A stretch of 64,000 nt of DNA from an uncultured Allomuricauda sp. (GCF_947495325.1 NZ_CANLYK010000002.1:62001-126000), one strand, 5' to 3'; counted from the first letter of the stretch, positions 34,790 through 44,092 are shown. The notes: generated by a model not told the origin, from the letters alone. Made by a program: numbers and translations.

Positions 34790-35386
34790 ATGGAAACATG
34801 GTTAAACCCAACAACTCTCGAAGGTAATTTAGTCAAACTTATTCCAATGGAAATTTCCCATAAGTCTGATGTATTGGCAGCAGCTTCGGATGGCAATTTA
34901 TGGGAGTTATGGTATACTTCGGTTCCCTCACCAGATACCGTTGGAGACTATATCGCAAATGCATTGATGGAACAACAGGAGAAACGTTCGCTCCCATTTG
35001 TTATTTTGGACAAAACTTCTGGGAAGGTGGTTGGAACAACCAGATTCATGCGTGCCGATGCCCAAAACAGAAGGGTGGAAATTGGCTCCACTTGGTATGC
35101 CAAAAGTGTACAGCGCACTGGTGTCAACACCGAATGCAAGTATCTTCTACTAAAACATGCTTTTGAAACATTAAAGACTGTTGCCGTTGAATTCAGGACC
35201 CATTTTCACAACCACCCCTCAAGAAATGCAATTTTGAGATTAGGAGCCAAGCAAGAAGGTATCATTAGAAATCACAGAATTGACAAGAATGGAAATTTAA
35301 GGGACACCGTTCTATTTTCAATTTTGAACAACGAATGGCCAACAGTAAAAACTTCGCTGGAGTTTAAGACGAATCGAAAGTATTAG
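34790..35386 (+). CDS. RimJ/RimL-type GNAT N-acetyltransferase
   Basis: 198 residues from ATG 34790. The pattern fits the RimL subgroup: TLEGNLVKLIPMEISHKSDV at the start, GKVVGTTRFMRADAQNRRVE in the middle, an STWYAKSVQRTGVNTECKYL acetyl-CoA region and SRNAILRLGAKQEGIIRNHR near the end. It may acetylate a protein N-terminus, an antibiotic or a small amine; no target can be read from the context. Its last 4 bp overlap the convergent glycerate kinase gene. Confidence 0.85.
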   Translation: METWLNPTTLEGNLVKLIPMEISHKSDVLAAASDGNLWELWYTSVPSPDTVGDYIANALMEQQEKRSLPFVILDKTSGKVVGTTRFMRADAQNRRVEIGSTWYAKSVQRTGVNTECKYLLLKHAFETLKTVAVEFRTHFHNHPSRNAILRLGAKQEGIIRNHRIDKNGNLRDTVLFSILNNEWPTVKTSLEFKTNRKY

Positions 35387-36519
35387 TGCTTAGTTCTTTT
35401 TAAAAGATTGGCAAAATTGTATGCAGCTTGTTCCAAGTTTTTATGGGAGTGTGCCTTTGCTTCTTCCCAATCATGGATTTTATTCAATATGGACACGACA
35501 TAGTGAAGCCCTATTTCCTGAATCCCATTAATTGAAACATCCACGGAGCCACACAAAGCGGCAACTGGTATGTTTTTGTACTTAGCAGATTTAAGCACTC
35601 CTGTGATGGTTTTTCCAGATAAGGTTTGATTGTCCAACTGACCTTCTCCGGTAATGATCCAATCTGCATCCTCTATTGCATTTTCAAAATTCGCCAATTC
35701 CATAATCAAATCTATTCCAGAGGTAAGATCTGCATCCATGAAAACCATTGCTCCACCTCCCATTCCTCCAGCCGCGCCGGCTCCTGCTATTTTTTGCACA
35801 TCTATATCAAACGTGGTTTTCATTACATCTGCCAAATTCCTCAATCCTTCATCCAAAAATTCAACTTCTTCTTTTGAAGCTCCCTTTTGGGGGCCATAGA
35901 TTTTAGCGGCCCCATTTTCACCATAAAATGGGTTGGCAACATCGCAAGCCACTTTGATTTCAACATCGGAAAGTATACTGATTACTCCACTGGCATCAAT
36001 TTCTTTTATGTTGATCAAGTTTTTCCCTATGGGCTTCAACTCATTTCCATATTCATCCAAAAACTTGTATCCTACAGCCACAGCAGCTCCCATTCCACCA
36101 TCATTTGTTGCACTACCCCCTATACCAAGAATTATTTCTTTGACACCATTTTTCAAAGCGTCCGCTATTAATTCCCCTGTACCTAGTGAAGACGTATGCA
36201 TACAGTTCATCTCATCTTTGGTGAGCAACGCATAGCCAGAAGCCTCCGACATTTCAATATATGCGATTTTTTTATCCTTGGATAATAGGTATTTGGCTTT
36301 AATTTTTCGAAACAGAGGGTCATTGACAACGATTTTGACCTCAGAAGCATTCAAATAGTCCTTAACCACTTCCAAGGTGCCATCTCCCCCATCGGCCAAC
36401 GGTTTTTTAATGACCAAGGCGTTTGGAAAAACCATTTTAATCCCGTTGTCAACGGCTTCGCAGAACTCCCTTCCTGACAAAGAGCCTTTATATTTATCCG
36501 GAGCAATTACAAACTTCAT
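35383..36519 (-). CDS. Glycerate kinase (GlxK/GarK type)
   Basis: A 378-residue enzyme with the family's start (MKFVIAPDKYKGSLSGREFC), PLADGGDGTLEV, EASGYALL, GIGGSATNDGGMGAA and the late DWIITGEGQLDNQTLSGK nucleotide block. It phosphorylates glycerate (glyoxylate/serine turnover) to enter glycolysis. It stands alone on the minus strand; no glyoxylate carboligase or tartronate reductase is adjacent. Confidence 0.92.
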   Translation of the reverse strand: MKFVIAPDKYKGSLSGREFCEAVDNGIKMVFPNALVIKKPLADGGDGTLEVVKDYLNASEVKIVVNDPLFRKIKAKYLLSKDKKIAYIEMSEASGYALLTKDEMNCMHTSSLGTGELIADALKNGVKEIILGIGGSATNDGGMGAAVAVGYKFLDEYGNELKPIGKNLINIKEIDASGVISILSDVEIKVACDVANPFYGENGAAKIYGPQKGASKEEVEFLDEGLRNLADVMKTTFDIDVQKIAGAGAAGGMGGGAMVFMDADLTSGIDLIMELANFENAIEDADWIITGEGQLDNQTLSGKTITGVLKSAKYKNIPVAALCGSVDVSINGIQEIGLHYVVSILNKIHDWEEAKAHSHKNLEQAAYNFANLLKRTKH

Positions 36520-36649
36520 TTAAAATGATTTAGGGAAGAAAAGTACACTTCTTGTTTTATGGAAATTTAGATATTTTGTTTGGCTTTTAAAAATGGCATA
36601 CGTTTTGCCCCTGCCTGTAAAGTATTTACCTTTAAATAAACTTTCAATG

Positions 36650-37351
36650 ATGAAACAACTACTTATACCCATTTTCAGTTTTCTGTTCACCACACTAGTT
36701 ATAGGTCAATCCAAAAACTTTTTGGATGTTCCATACCTTGAAACCTCTGCAAAGGTAGACACCTTGGTAACCCCAGATAAAATTTACCTGAACATTGTTA
36801 TTCAGGAAAAAGATTCAAAAGGCAGAAAATCTGTTGAGGAACAGGAAAACAAAATGGCCCAAAGTCTGCGGTCTTTGGGAATAGATTTGGACAAACAATT
36901 GGTGATCAAAGACCTGAGCAGTAACTTTAAAAAGTATTTTTTACGTTCTAAGGAAGTACTTAAAAGCAAGCAATATTCCTTGGAAGTATACGATGGCTTA
37001 ACCGCTGGAAAAGTTATGGTTGCCCTGGAAAAACTCGATATAGCCAATGCCTCTCTTGAAAAAACCGAATATTCAAAAATGGATGCATTGGAGCTGGAAC
37101 TGAAGTCGAGGGCCGTCAAAAAAGCAAAAATGAAAGCTGAAGCACTGACCACTCCCCTTAATCAGAAAGTAGGTGCGGCCATCCATATTTTGGATACTTC
37201 AACCCCTTATTACGCAAGATATAATCAAGCTCCCCGTATGGAGATGAAAACAATGGCGATTGATATGGCCGAATCGGAGCCTTTGGACATCGATTTTGAG
37301 AAAATAAAAGTGGAGACCACGGTAAATGTAAAATTCAGAATCTCTGAATAA
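36650..37351 (+). CDS. SIMPL (DUF541) domain periplasmic protein
   Basis: 233 residues from ATG 36650 (ATG 36647 adds one Met; longer starts would bury the signal peptide). A Sec signal (KQLLIPIFSFLFTTLVIGQ) is followed by the SIMPL domain: VDTLVTPDKIYLNIVIQEKD, a central helical part and AVKKAKMKAEALTTPLNQKV with VGAAIHI. SIMPL/DUF541 proteins act in the envelope, with proposed oxidative-stress roles; the exact function is unknown. It converges with the TetR gene with only 1 bp between them. Confidence 0.82.
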   Translation: MKQLLIPIFSFLFTTLVIGQSKNFLDVPYLETSAKVDTLVTPDKIYLNIVIQEKDSKGRKSVEEQENKMAQSLRSLGIDLDKQLVIKDLSSNFKKYFLRSKEVLKSKQYSLEVYDGLTAGKVMVALEKLDIANASLEKTEYSKMDALELELKSRAVKKAKMKAEALTTPLNQKVGAAIHILDTSTPYYARYNQAPRMEMKTMAIDMAESEPLDIDFEKIKVETTVNVKFRISE

Positions 37352-37352
37352 A

Positions 37353-37934
37353 CTAATCAAGCACTGACAAACCCGCATTGACCATAAGTCTTAATTTATT
37401 GGGGGCAGCATCCACTTTGGCCACAACCCGCAAGCCACTGTAGAGGGTAAAAAGCATTAACCCAATGCTTTTGGCATCTTTTGAGGCCTTAAACTCCCCC
37501 TTGTCGATACCCTTTTGGATATAATTGATAAAAAGACGTTGCACGTTTATATTGTTATCCTGTATCACCTTACGAAAGGCTTCATCCCCGGGAATAAGCT
37601 CTGTGGTGGCATTAACAACAAAACAACCTTTGCGGGCTTCATCGGTGATGGCTTCCTCAATAGCAACATCAAACAGTTTTTTAATTCCTTCCCGCACTGT
37701 GCTTTCTTTGTCAAAAATTGATTTGAGCTGTTTCCCTGCCGTGTTTCTATATTCCTCAAAAGCTCGATTAAAAAGTTCATCCTTACCCCCAAATGTATCA
37801 TAGAGACTCGCCCTATTGATTCCCAAGTGGGATACCAAACTTTGTATTGAAGTGGCATGGAACCCTTTTTCCCAAAAGAGTTCCATTGCCTTGTTCAATA
37901 TTTCCTTTTCATCAAATTGCTTTACTCTTGGCAT
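37353..37934 (-). CDS. TetR/AcrR-family regulator
   Basis: A 193-residue repressor. The N-terminal HTH (EILNKAMELFWEKGFHATSI, then LGINRASLYDTFGGKDELF) is typical. The C-terminal ligand domain contains a Cys in ARKGCFVVNATTE, as in the TetR_C subgroup that senses electrophiles or fatty-acid-like ligands. It lies directly downstream of the SDR gene and has its own promoter with an operator overlapping the -7 box. Two matching operators in front of the SDR gene make it the likely regulator of both genes. Confidence 0.88.
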   Translation of the reverse strand: MPRVKQFDEKEILNKAMELFWEKGFHATSIQSLVSHLGINRASLYDTFGGKDELFNRAFEEYRNTAGKQLKSIFDKESTVREGIKKLFDVAIEEAITDEARKGCFVVNATTELIPGDEAFRKVIQDNNINVQRLFINYIQKGIDKGEFKASKDAKSIGLMLFTLYSGLRVVAKVDAAPNKLRLMVNAGLSVLD

Positions 37935-37938
37935 TATT

Positions 37939-37956
37939 TTGGAATAATTGTTCCAA
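37939..37956. promoter_or_regulatory. TetR operator 1 at the tetR promoter
   Basis: TTGGAATAATTGTTCCAA is an inverted repeat overlapping the tetR -7 box, TAAATTTG on the minus strand (37961-37954). The -33 TTG is at 37985-37983 with a 21-bp spacer. It suggests autorepression. Confidence 0.65.
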
Positions 37957-37971
37957 ATTTATTGAAAAAAA

Positions 37972-38721
37972 TTATACTTGTGCAAGACCACCATCTACAG
38001 GTATTTCCGCACCTGTTATATAACTACTATCGGAGGAAGCCAAAAATAAAGCGGTTGTGGCCACCTCATCTGCATTGCCAAACCTTCCCAATGATACCAT
38101 AGATGGTAGACTGGTAGCCAGTTCATCTATATTCTCTTGTGGCACATTGTGTTTTCCATAAATCGGAGTGTCGATCGGTCCTGGGGCAATGGCGTTCACA
38201 CGAATCCCTTTTGGACCAAACTCTGAGGCTAAGGTTCTTGTCACAGAACGCAAGGCGGCCTTGCTGGCTGCATAAGCGGCCATCCCACCAAATCCTTTTA
38301 CATTTGTGATAGAGGTGTTAAAAATAATGCTTGCCCCTTCATTTAAATCATTGTAAGCTGCCTTCACAGTAAATAGTGGCCCCTTTACGTTAATGTTATG
38401 CACTTCATCAAAAATTTCTTCGGTAAGACCATCAATGGTCTCCAATCTAAATACTCCAGCGTTTAAGAACAATACATCAATCTTTCCAAATTTTTCAACA
38501 GTTTTTGCAATCAAGTCTTTACTATCCGAAATACTTGAAGCTTCAGCCTTTACCAAAAGGTAGTCCCCTGAAAGCTCACTTTCCAATGCGGCCAATTTCT
38601 CCTGACTTCTACCCGTCAAGACCACCTTTGCGCCCTCTTCCAAATACCTTTTTGCTGTTTGCAAGCCCATACCACTTGTTGCTCCTGTAATTACTGCTAC
38701 TTTGTTTTCTAGTTTTTTCAT
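37972..38721 (-). CDS. SDR-family oxidoreductase
   Basis: A 249-residue classical short-chain dehydrogenase from ATG 38721. The NAD(P) motif is TGATSGMGLQTA (TGxxxGxG), NAG is in LFLNAGVF, the catalytic Ser is in NTSITNVKGFG, and Tyr-x3-Lys in YAASKAAL. PGPIDTPIYGKH and a typical VDGG end follow. The substrate is unknown; such TetR-controlled SDRs often deal with reactive carbonyls or quinones. Its promoter (-33 TTG at 38803-38801, -7 TATGTTTG at 38779-38772, spacer 21) is bracketed by two TetR-type operators. Confidence 0.9.
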   Translation of the reverse strand: MKKLENKVAVITGATSGMGLQTAKRYLEEGAKVVLTGRSQEKLAALESELSGDYLLVKAEASSISDSKDLIAKTVEKFGKIDVLFLNAGVFRLETIDGLTEEIFDEVHNINVKGPLFTVKAAYNDLNEGASIIFNTSITNVKGFGGMAAYAASKAALRSVTRTLASEFGPKGIRVNAIAPGPIDTPIYGKHNVPQENIDELATSLPSMVSLGRFGNADEVATTALFLASSDSSYITGAEIPVDGGLAQV

Positions 38722-38753
38722 AATACTATTATATATGTTGCTATATTTGTTTT

Positions 38754-38767
38754 GGAACGATTGTTCC
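38754..38767. promoter_or_regulatory. TetR operator 2 (near SDR transcription start)
   Basis: GGAACGATTGTTCC is an inverted repeat just downstream of the SDR -7 box, matching the operator at the tetR promoter at 12 of 14 positions. Confidence 0.65.
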
Positions 38768-38787
38768 GATACAAACATATAAATAAC

Positions 38788-38801
38788 AGAACGATTGTTC
38801 C
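38788..38801. promoter_or_regulatory. TetR operator 3 (overlapping SDR -33)
   Basis: AGAACGATTGTTCC is an inverted-repeat copy whose right end overlaps the SDR -33 element. It lies 34 bp (centre to centre) from operator 2, about three helical turns. It could also affect the divergent pentapeptide gene. Confidence 0.65.
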
Positions 38802-38854
38802 AAATAAAATTTCATGTTTAACATTTGTTTATATTTAATTTCAAAATTCCTTTC

Positions 38855-39427
38855 ATGTCGAATTCCTTTATTGCCGATAAAACTTTTGATAACCAAGATT
38901 ATAGTGAGACACGATTGAAGAAGGCCGATTATGAGAATTGCATCTTCAAGAATTGCAAATTTTCGAGCGGTTTTTTAGATAACCAAAACTTTATGGAATG
39001 CCAGTTTTTGGAGTGTGATCTGACAAATGCGAACGTAAAACATACCATTTTTAAAGAATGCCAGTTCACTGGTTCTAAATTGATGGGGCTTCGTTTTGAG
39101 GATTGCAATGATTTCTTATTGGCCGTTGAATTTGAAAACAGTGATTTGAGTTTTGCTTCTTTTTTTCAACTCTCAGTCAAAAACACCCCATTTAAAGATT
39201 GCAAATTAATTGAAACAGACTTTACGGAAGCAGACCTAACACTGTCCACATTTACCAATTGTAATATTGATAGGGCTATTTTTAATCAGACCATTCTTGA
39301 AAAAGCGGATTTTAGAACTTCTTTCAATTTTGATATTGACCCACAGCAAAACAACCTCAAAAAGGCCAAGTTCAGTAAGGAAAACCTTATTGGTTTACTA
39401 AAAAAGCACGATATTGTAGTTACCTAA
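38855..39427 (+). CDS. Pentapeptide-repeat protein (Qnr/McbG-like)
   Basis: 190 residues from ATG 38855. Tandem A(D/N)LxF-type pentapeptides run through most of the chain (ENCIFKNCKFSSGFL, ECQFLECDLTNANV, FENSDLSFASFF, ETDFTEADLTLSTF), giving a right-handed quadrilateral beta helix. The overall length and Cys-rich repeats resemble Qnr/McbG proteins that mimic DNA and protect gyrase. That function is possible but not shown. It diverges from the SDR gene across the operator region and may share its regulator. Confidence 0.85.
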   Translation: MSNSFIADKTFDNQDYSETRLKKADYENCIFKNCKFSSGFLDNQNFMECQFLECDLTNANVKHTIFKECQFTGSKLMGLRFEDCNDFLLAVEFENSDLSFASFFQLSVKNTPFKDCKLIETDFTEADLTLSTFTNCNIDRAIFNQTILEKADFRTSFNFDIDPQQNNLKKAKFSKENLIGLLKKHDIVVT

Positions 39428-39437
39428 ATGCTTACTA

Positions 39438-39791
39438 ATGTCTGATAAAATTTGTCTGGAATGTGGGGATAAACTTATTGGTAGGGTAGATAAAAAATAC
39501 TGTTCCGACCATTGCAGAAATGCCTATAACAATAGACTAAACAAGGATAGTAAAAATCTAGTCAGAAATATCAATAACAAACTCCGAAAGAACTACCGCA
39601 TACTCAACAGTTTCCCTTTAAAAGAAGGAAAGACAAGAACAACCAAAATGCGTTTGATGGACAAAGGTTTTGACTTTGAGTACATCACAAATTTATATAC
39701 CACAAAAAAAGGGAGCACCTATTACTTTGTATATGACCTAGGGTATTTGCCGCTGGACAACGACTATTATATGATTGTAAAGCGAGAGTAA
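39438..39791 (+). CDS. Hypothetical protein with N-terminal zinc-finger-like motif
   Basis: A 117-residue basic protein. The first 30 residues hold a C-x2-C ... C-x3-C pattern (CLECGDKLIGRVDKKYC, then DHCRNAYNNR), like small treble-clef zinc ribbons. The rest is a mixed alpha/beta part with many Lys/Arg (RKNYRILNSF, KTRTTKMRLMDKGF) and an aromatic C-terminus. It may bind nucleic acid. It starts 10 bp after the pentapeptide gene and is likely co-transcribed. Confidence 0.6.
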   Translation: MSDKICLECGDKLIGRVDKKYCSDHCRNAYNNRLNKDSKNLVRNINNKLRKNYRILNSFPLKEGKTRTTKMRLMDKGFDFEYITNLYTTKKGSTYYFVYDLGYLPLDNDYYMIVKRE

Positions 39792-39797
39792 GTTTTT

Positions 39798-40268
39798 TTA
39801 TTTCCAGTTGTGTGAGCTAAGCTTTAGCGCGGCAATCACAATATCTTTCCGGCTAATTTGCCCAACCAGAATATCACTTTTCATTACGGGAAGCCTCCTC
39901 CTATTGTGCTTGTCAAATACCCCTGCAGCATCAAAAATACTCATGTCATGGGGTATGGTCTGGACATTTTTTGTCATGTATTTTTCAACGCTCTTATCCA
40001 AGATTGGTTGGTTAAAATATCTACTTTCCGAAATTTGCTTCATACAATCCGCTTCGGAGATAATTCCCACCAAGAACCCATTTTTATCCATAACGGGTCC
40101 TCCAGAAATATGATTTTTGGCAAAAGATTCCATCACTTCCAAAATAGACTGCTCTGGAGTAAAAGTGACCAATTTTTTAGTCATATAATCCTCCACCAAT
40201 ATAGGGGCGTCATATTCTTTTTTTGAAGCACCCTTTAATCGTACGCCTTGAAAACTTTTGATTGCCAT
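39798..40268 (-). CDS. CBS-domain pair protein
   Basis: A 156-residue protein with two CBS motifs: VEDYMTKKLVTFTPEQSILE ... GGPVMDKNGFLVGIISEAD and VEKYMTKNVQTIPHDMSIFD ... RRLPVMKSDILVGQISRKDI. Such Bateman modules bind adenine nucleotides and regulate a partner. With no catalytic domain attached, the partner is unknown. It is monocistronic, converging with the zinc-finger-like gene. Confidence 0.88.
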   Translation of the reverse strand: MAIKSFQGVRLKGASKKEYDAPILVEDYMTKKLVTFTPEQSILEVMESFAKNHISGGPVMDKNGFLVGIISEADCMKQISESRYFNQPILDKSVEKYMTKNVQTIPHDMSIFDAAGVFDKHNRRRLPVMKSDILVGQISRKDIVIAALKLSSHNWK

Positions 40269-40389
40269 AGGGATTTTTTTAAGGTTGAACTATCAATATA
40301 GGAATTTTTTGCGAATTATCTAAATTTTAGTGCCTGAATATGAGGACTTTTCATAATTTCATACTTTTGGATACCAACCCTGTCTAACT

Positions 40390-42669
40390 ATGAAGTTTTC
40401 TAGAACTCTTGCCCTTTTGTTGCTTGTTTTTGCGGTGTATTTGAGTTATAAGTCGTTGATGCCATCTTATCAAAGTGATCAGGACAACCAATTACAATCC
40501 TTTTCCACAGATAGGGCTTTGGTCCATGTAAAAAACCTTTCCAAAGAACCGCACGCTGTTGGTTTTCCAGGGCATGCAAATGCAAGGGGGTACATTATCG
40601 CTGAACTTAAAAAACTTGGGCTTGAAACTACATCTCAGGAAGGGTATACATCAGGAGACTGGGCCAATCTAAGTAAAGCCACAAACATCTTGGCCAAAAT
40701 TGAGGGTTCGGGAGAAGGAAAAGCATTGCTTTTAATGTCCCATTATGATAGTAACCCGCACTCCTCCTTTGGCGCAAGTGATGCCGCAAGCGGTGTTGCG
40801 ACCATCCTTGAAGGTATACGGGCTTTTTTGGAAGAAAACAAGACTCCAAAGAACGATATAATTATCCTTATTACAGATGCTGAAGAATTGGGACTCAATG
40901 GAGCTACTCTTTTTGTAAATAAGCACCCATGGGCGAAAGAAATTGGCTTAGCAATTAATTTTGAGGCGCGAGGTAGCGGCGGACCCAGTCATATGTTGAT
41001 TGAAACCAATAAGGGCAATGGAACACTCATAAAAGAATTTACAAAAGCAAACCCCAAATATCCTGTTGCCAGTTCATTGGCCTATAGTGTCTACAAAATG
41101 TTGCCAAATGATACGGATTTAACCGTTTTTAGAGAAGATGGTGATATAGAAGGTTTCAATTTTGCATTCATAGATGATCATTATGATTACCATACCGCAC
41201 TGGACACCTATGGGAGACTGGACAAAACCTCGTTGGCGCATCAAGGCAGTTACCTTATGCCTATGCTATCGCACTTTAGCAATGTGGACCTCAACAACCT
41301 TAAAAGTCTGGATGATTATGTGTATTTCAACCTTCCCTTTTTTAGGTTGGTTTCGTATCCTTATGAATGGATCTTGCCCATGTTTGGAGGGGCATTATTT
41401 CTATTTGTGTTCTTTTTGTTCTCAGGGCTTAAAGGAAAGAGGCTTAAAGGGAATGAAATTTTAAAAGGGTTTCTTCCACTCTTCTTCACTTTGATCTTAA
41501 ATGGCCTTTTTGGATATTTTGGGTGGACTGTCATTAAATGGTGGTATCCAGATTTTAATGATATGCTACAGGGCTTCACTTATAATGGGCACACCTATAT
41601 TCTTGTCTTTGTATTTTTTTCCTTGGCGGTCTGTTTTTGGATATATCATAAATTCAGAAAAGTCAAGACCCAAAACCTATTAGTTGCACCCATTGTGCTG
41701 TGGTTGTTAATTTGTGGGTTAGTGGCCCTATATTTAAAGGGAGCCAGTTTCTTTATTCTGCCGCTTTTTGCTTTGCTTGTTTCTTTTATGGTAATCAACA
41801 ATCAGGATGAACCGCACCCTTTCTTACTCTTGTTTTTGGCACTTCCAGCTATTTTCATCTACGCCCCTTTACTAAAAATGTTTCCTGTTGGACTTGGATT
41901 AAAAATGATAGTTGCAACAACAGTTTTAACTACGCTTTTGTTTTTCCTTTTACTTCCATTTTTTGGTCTGTTAAAAAACAAAGGGCGTTTGGCCTATGCT
42001 GCTCTTTTCCTATTTTTCATATTTAGCGTTTCAGCGCATATCAACTCAGGTTTCAACCAAGAACAACCAAAACCAAGTAGCCTTTTATATGTGTACGATA
42101 CAGATAAGGATTCTGCCGTTTGGGCCACCTATGACAATCAACCGATTGATTGGAACAAACAATTTTTAGGGAACGAAAAAAGAATTCCAAAACCTGGAGA
42201 ATATGAAACACTGACAAGTAAATACCGTACTGAATTTACTTATGTAAAGGATGCTCCTAAAAAAGATATAGCAATGCCTTGGATAGATATGGTCAATGAC
42301 ACAATAATTGGAAATGAAAGATTTGTTGAATTATGTATCACACCAAAAAGGAATGTCAATAGGTTGGATATTTATACCAATTCCATCAAGTTAAATTCTG
42401 CCAAGGTCAATAATGTTAAGCTTTCTGATTATTTTCTGGAAAACAGGAAAAAAAGATTGATTACCCACTATATCAGTAATAATGAGTACACGGAGCTTGA
42501 GTTGAGTTTTCCAAAAGACAAGGTGTTAGACCTTACACTTTATGAATCTTCCTATGATCTGCTCACAAACCCTGTGTTTACAATTCCAGAAAGGCCAGAA
42601 AATAGCATTCCAATGCCCTTTGTGCTAAACGATGCAATTCTAATTACCAAAACGATAAAATTTGACTAA
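40390..42669 (+). CDS. M28-family membrane metallopeptidase (Fxna/ERMP1-like)
   Basis: A 759-residue protein. One N-terminal membrane helix (about 6-24) is followed by an M28 zinc aminopeptidase domain. The metal ligands are visible in order: SHYDSNPHSSFGASDAASGV (His, Asp), ITDAEELGLNGA (catalytic Glu pair), NFEARGSGGPS and DDHYDYHTALDT (His). From about residue 320 on there are around eight hydrophobic helices, then a soluble C-terminal part. This domain order is like the eukaryotic Fxna/ERMP1 group. It trims N-terminal residues, likely outside the inner membrane. Confidence 0.85.
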   Translation: MKFSRTLALLLLVFAVYLSYKSLMPSYQSDQDNQLQSFSTDRALVHVKNLSKEPHAVGFPGHANARGYIIAELKKLGLETTSQEGYTSGDWANLSKATNILAKIEGSGEGKALLLMSHYDSNPHSSFGASDAASGVATILEGIRAFLEENKTPKNDIIILITDAEELGLNGATLFVNKHPWAKEIGLAINFEARGSGGPSHMLIETNKGNGTLIKEFTKANPKYPVASSLAYSVYKMLPNDTDLTVFREDGDIEGFNFAFIDDHYDYHTALDTYGRLDKTSLAHQGSYLMPMLSHFSNVDLNNLKSLDDYVYFNLPFFRLVSYPYEWILPMFGGALFLFVFFLFSGLKGKRLKGNEILKGFLPLFFTLILNGLFGYFGWTVIKWWYPDFNDMLQGFTYNGHTYILVFVFFSLAVCFWIYHKFRKVKTQNLLVAPIVLWLLICGLVALYLKGASFFILPLFALLVSFMVINNQDEPHPFLLLFLALPAIFIYAPLLKMFPVGLGLKMIVATTVLTTLLFFLLLPFFGLLKNKGRLAYAALFLFFIFSVSAHINSGFNQEQPKPSSLLYVYDTDKDSAVWATYDNQPIDWNKQFLGNEKRIPKPGEYETLTSKYRTEFTYVKDAPKKDIAMPWIDMVNDTIIGNERFVELCITPKRNVNRLDIYTNSIKLNSAKVNNVKLSDYFLENRKKRLITHYISNNEYTELELSFPKDKVLDLTLYESSYDLLTNPVFTIPERPENSIPMPFVLNDAILITKTIKFD

Positions 42670-43471
42670 AAAAATCGGTGTTTTAGGGTGTGGATGGCTT
42701 GGATTTCCACTGGCACAAAAGCTTGTTAGCGATAATCACTTAGTGTATGGGACCACTACATCCCAAGAAAAATTGGCCCTTTTAAAAAGTGAGAAAATAG
42801 AGCCCTATAAAATATCATTGAATGCCGATGGTATTCATGGCAATATTTATGGCTTTTTATCCAATGTTGATATTCTCATTGTTAATGTTCCACCAAGACT
42901 AAGAGGTAAAAACACCGAGAGTTTTATTGAAAAAATGAAGCTATTGCATTTAGAAATAAAAAAAAGTCCCGTTTCTAAACTAATCTTTATCAGCAGTACC
43001 TCTGTGTATGGAAATGTTTATGGCGAAGTAACTGAGGAAACCACTCCAGTTCCCATTACCACGTCAGGAATTCAGCTTTATGAAAGTGAACAGCTTTTTT
43101 TAAACGATTCCTCATTGAGTACAACAATTATTAGGTTCGGTGGATTAATAGGACCAAACCGAAATCCGGTGACCATGCTATCAAAACGAAAAAAATTAAG
43201 CAATGGAAACGACCCTGTAAACCTCATTCACCTTTTTGATTGCATCCATATGATAATGACCATTATCAAAAATGAGTATTGGGGGGAATTGTTCAATGGG
43301 GTATATCCTTTACATCCCATAAAAAAGGAATATTATACAGAAGAGGCCCGAAAAAGGGACATTTCTCCACCGCATTATGCAGAGAATAATGAAGAAGGTA
43401 TAGGTAAATTGATTATTTGTAAGAATTTTACTGATAAATCGCATCATTTCCTTACCTCAATTATATCTTGA
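42662..43471 (+). CDS. NAD(P)-dependent epimerase/dehydratase-like protein (YeeZ-type)
   Basis: A 269-residue Rossmann-fold protein. KIGVLGCGWLGFPLAQKL is the dinucleotide motif, and SSTSVYGNVYGEVTEETTP with IIRFGGLIGPNRNP is the extended-SDR core. It has the short active-site region of YeeZ-like proteins rather than a classical YxxxK. The start is TTG 42662, overlapping the M28 stop by 8 bp, which implies translational coupling. The substrate is unknown. Confidence 0.8.
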   Translation: MTKKIGVLGCGWLGFPLAQKLVSDNHLVYGTTTSQEKLALLKSEKIEPYKISLNADGIHGNIYGFLSNVDILIVNVPPRLRGKNTESFIEKMKLLHLEIKKSPVSKLIFISSTSVYGNVYGEVTEETTPVPITTSGIQLYESEQLFLNDSSLSTTIIRFGGLIGPNRNPVTMLSKRKKLSNGNDPVNLIHLFDCIHMIMTIIKNEYWGELFNGVYPLHPIKKEYYTEEARKRDISPPHYAENNEEGIGKLIICKNFTDKSHHFLTSIIS

Positions 43472-43592
43472 TTGACAACAAAAAAATCGCACTTTACAAC
43501 AATTAGGATAATTTTAAGTTAATTAATACACTGATTTTTAATAAGTTAAATACCCTGCCGTTATCTTTGTAACAGTTTAATTTATTAGTGTC

Positions 43593-43967
43593 ATGGGAAA
43601 TTCAAGATTAACAATAAGAATCTTGATGGAAATGGAGAATTTGATTACAAAGAGTAGTACAAGAGAAAACATAACCTCAAGATTTCAAGACTTACATAAA
43701 TCTATTCTAAGAAAGCACTACAATGCTGCGGATGTGGAAATAGACTATCATAGACAACGAATAAAAATGGATGTGGTGCTTAACGATCAAGAGTACAACC
43801 CCAATACTATCAACCTCGTGGTGTGCACAATCCCTGTAAATCTTTATTATAAAGATTTAGCCTCATTTTTAAGATCTTGTTTATTGAAAGATGTAAAAAG
43901 TCTAGCCTTTTATGCCAGTTTACTGCGAAAACATACGGATAAAGACATTTCAATGTTAGTACTTTAA
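43593..43967 (+). CDS. Hypothetical protein, 124 aa
   Basis: Not recognised. A soluble, Lys/Arg- and hydrophobic-rich chain with a helical first half (RFQDLHKSILRKHYNAADVE) and a beta-like middle (RQRIKMDVVLNDQEYNPNTI, NLVVCTIPVNLYY). It has no signal peptide or membrane helix. It has its own upstream space of 121 bp and ends in a terminator, so it is a single gene. A real CDS is supported by full-length frame and codon pattern. Confidence 0.65.
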   Translation: MGNSRLTIRILMEMENLITKSSTRENITSRFQDLHKSILRKHYNAADVEIDYHRQRIKMDVVLNDQEYNPNTINLVVCTIPVNLYYKDLASFLRSCLLKDVKSLAFYASLLRKHTDKDISMLVL

Positions 43968-43988
43968 AAGCATTGAAAACCGCAATTG

Positions 43989-44015
43989 AAAAAGATGCCC
44001 AAGGGTATCTTTTTT
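43989..44015 (+). terminator. Rho-independent terminator
   Basis: AAAAAGATGCCC and GGGTATCTTTTTT pair (one G-T) around a tight AA turn, followed by a T-run, 22 bp after the 124-aa hypothetical gene. Confidence 0.75.
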
Positions 44016-44092
44016 GTTTTTAGGGCATATAGTATTCTTTAACAGGATTATACCAATAATTTTTTTAGTTTTGGCGCACTAAACTAAGATAC

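Noticed and set aside
37081-37110. GTCGAG-like string in the SIMPL gene as another inserted repeat
   Set aside because: Only a few core bases match, arms are absent and the residues fit the SIMPL family.
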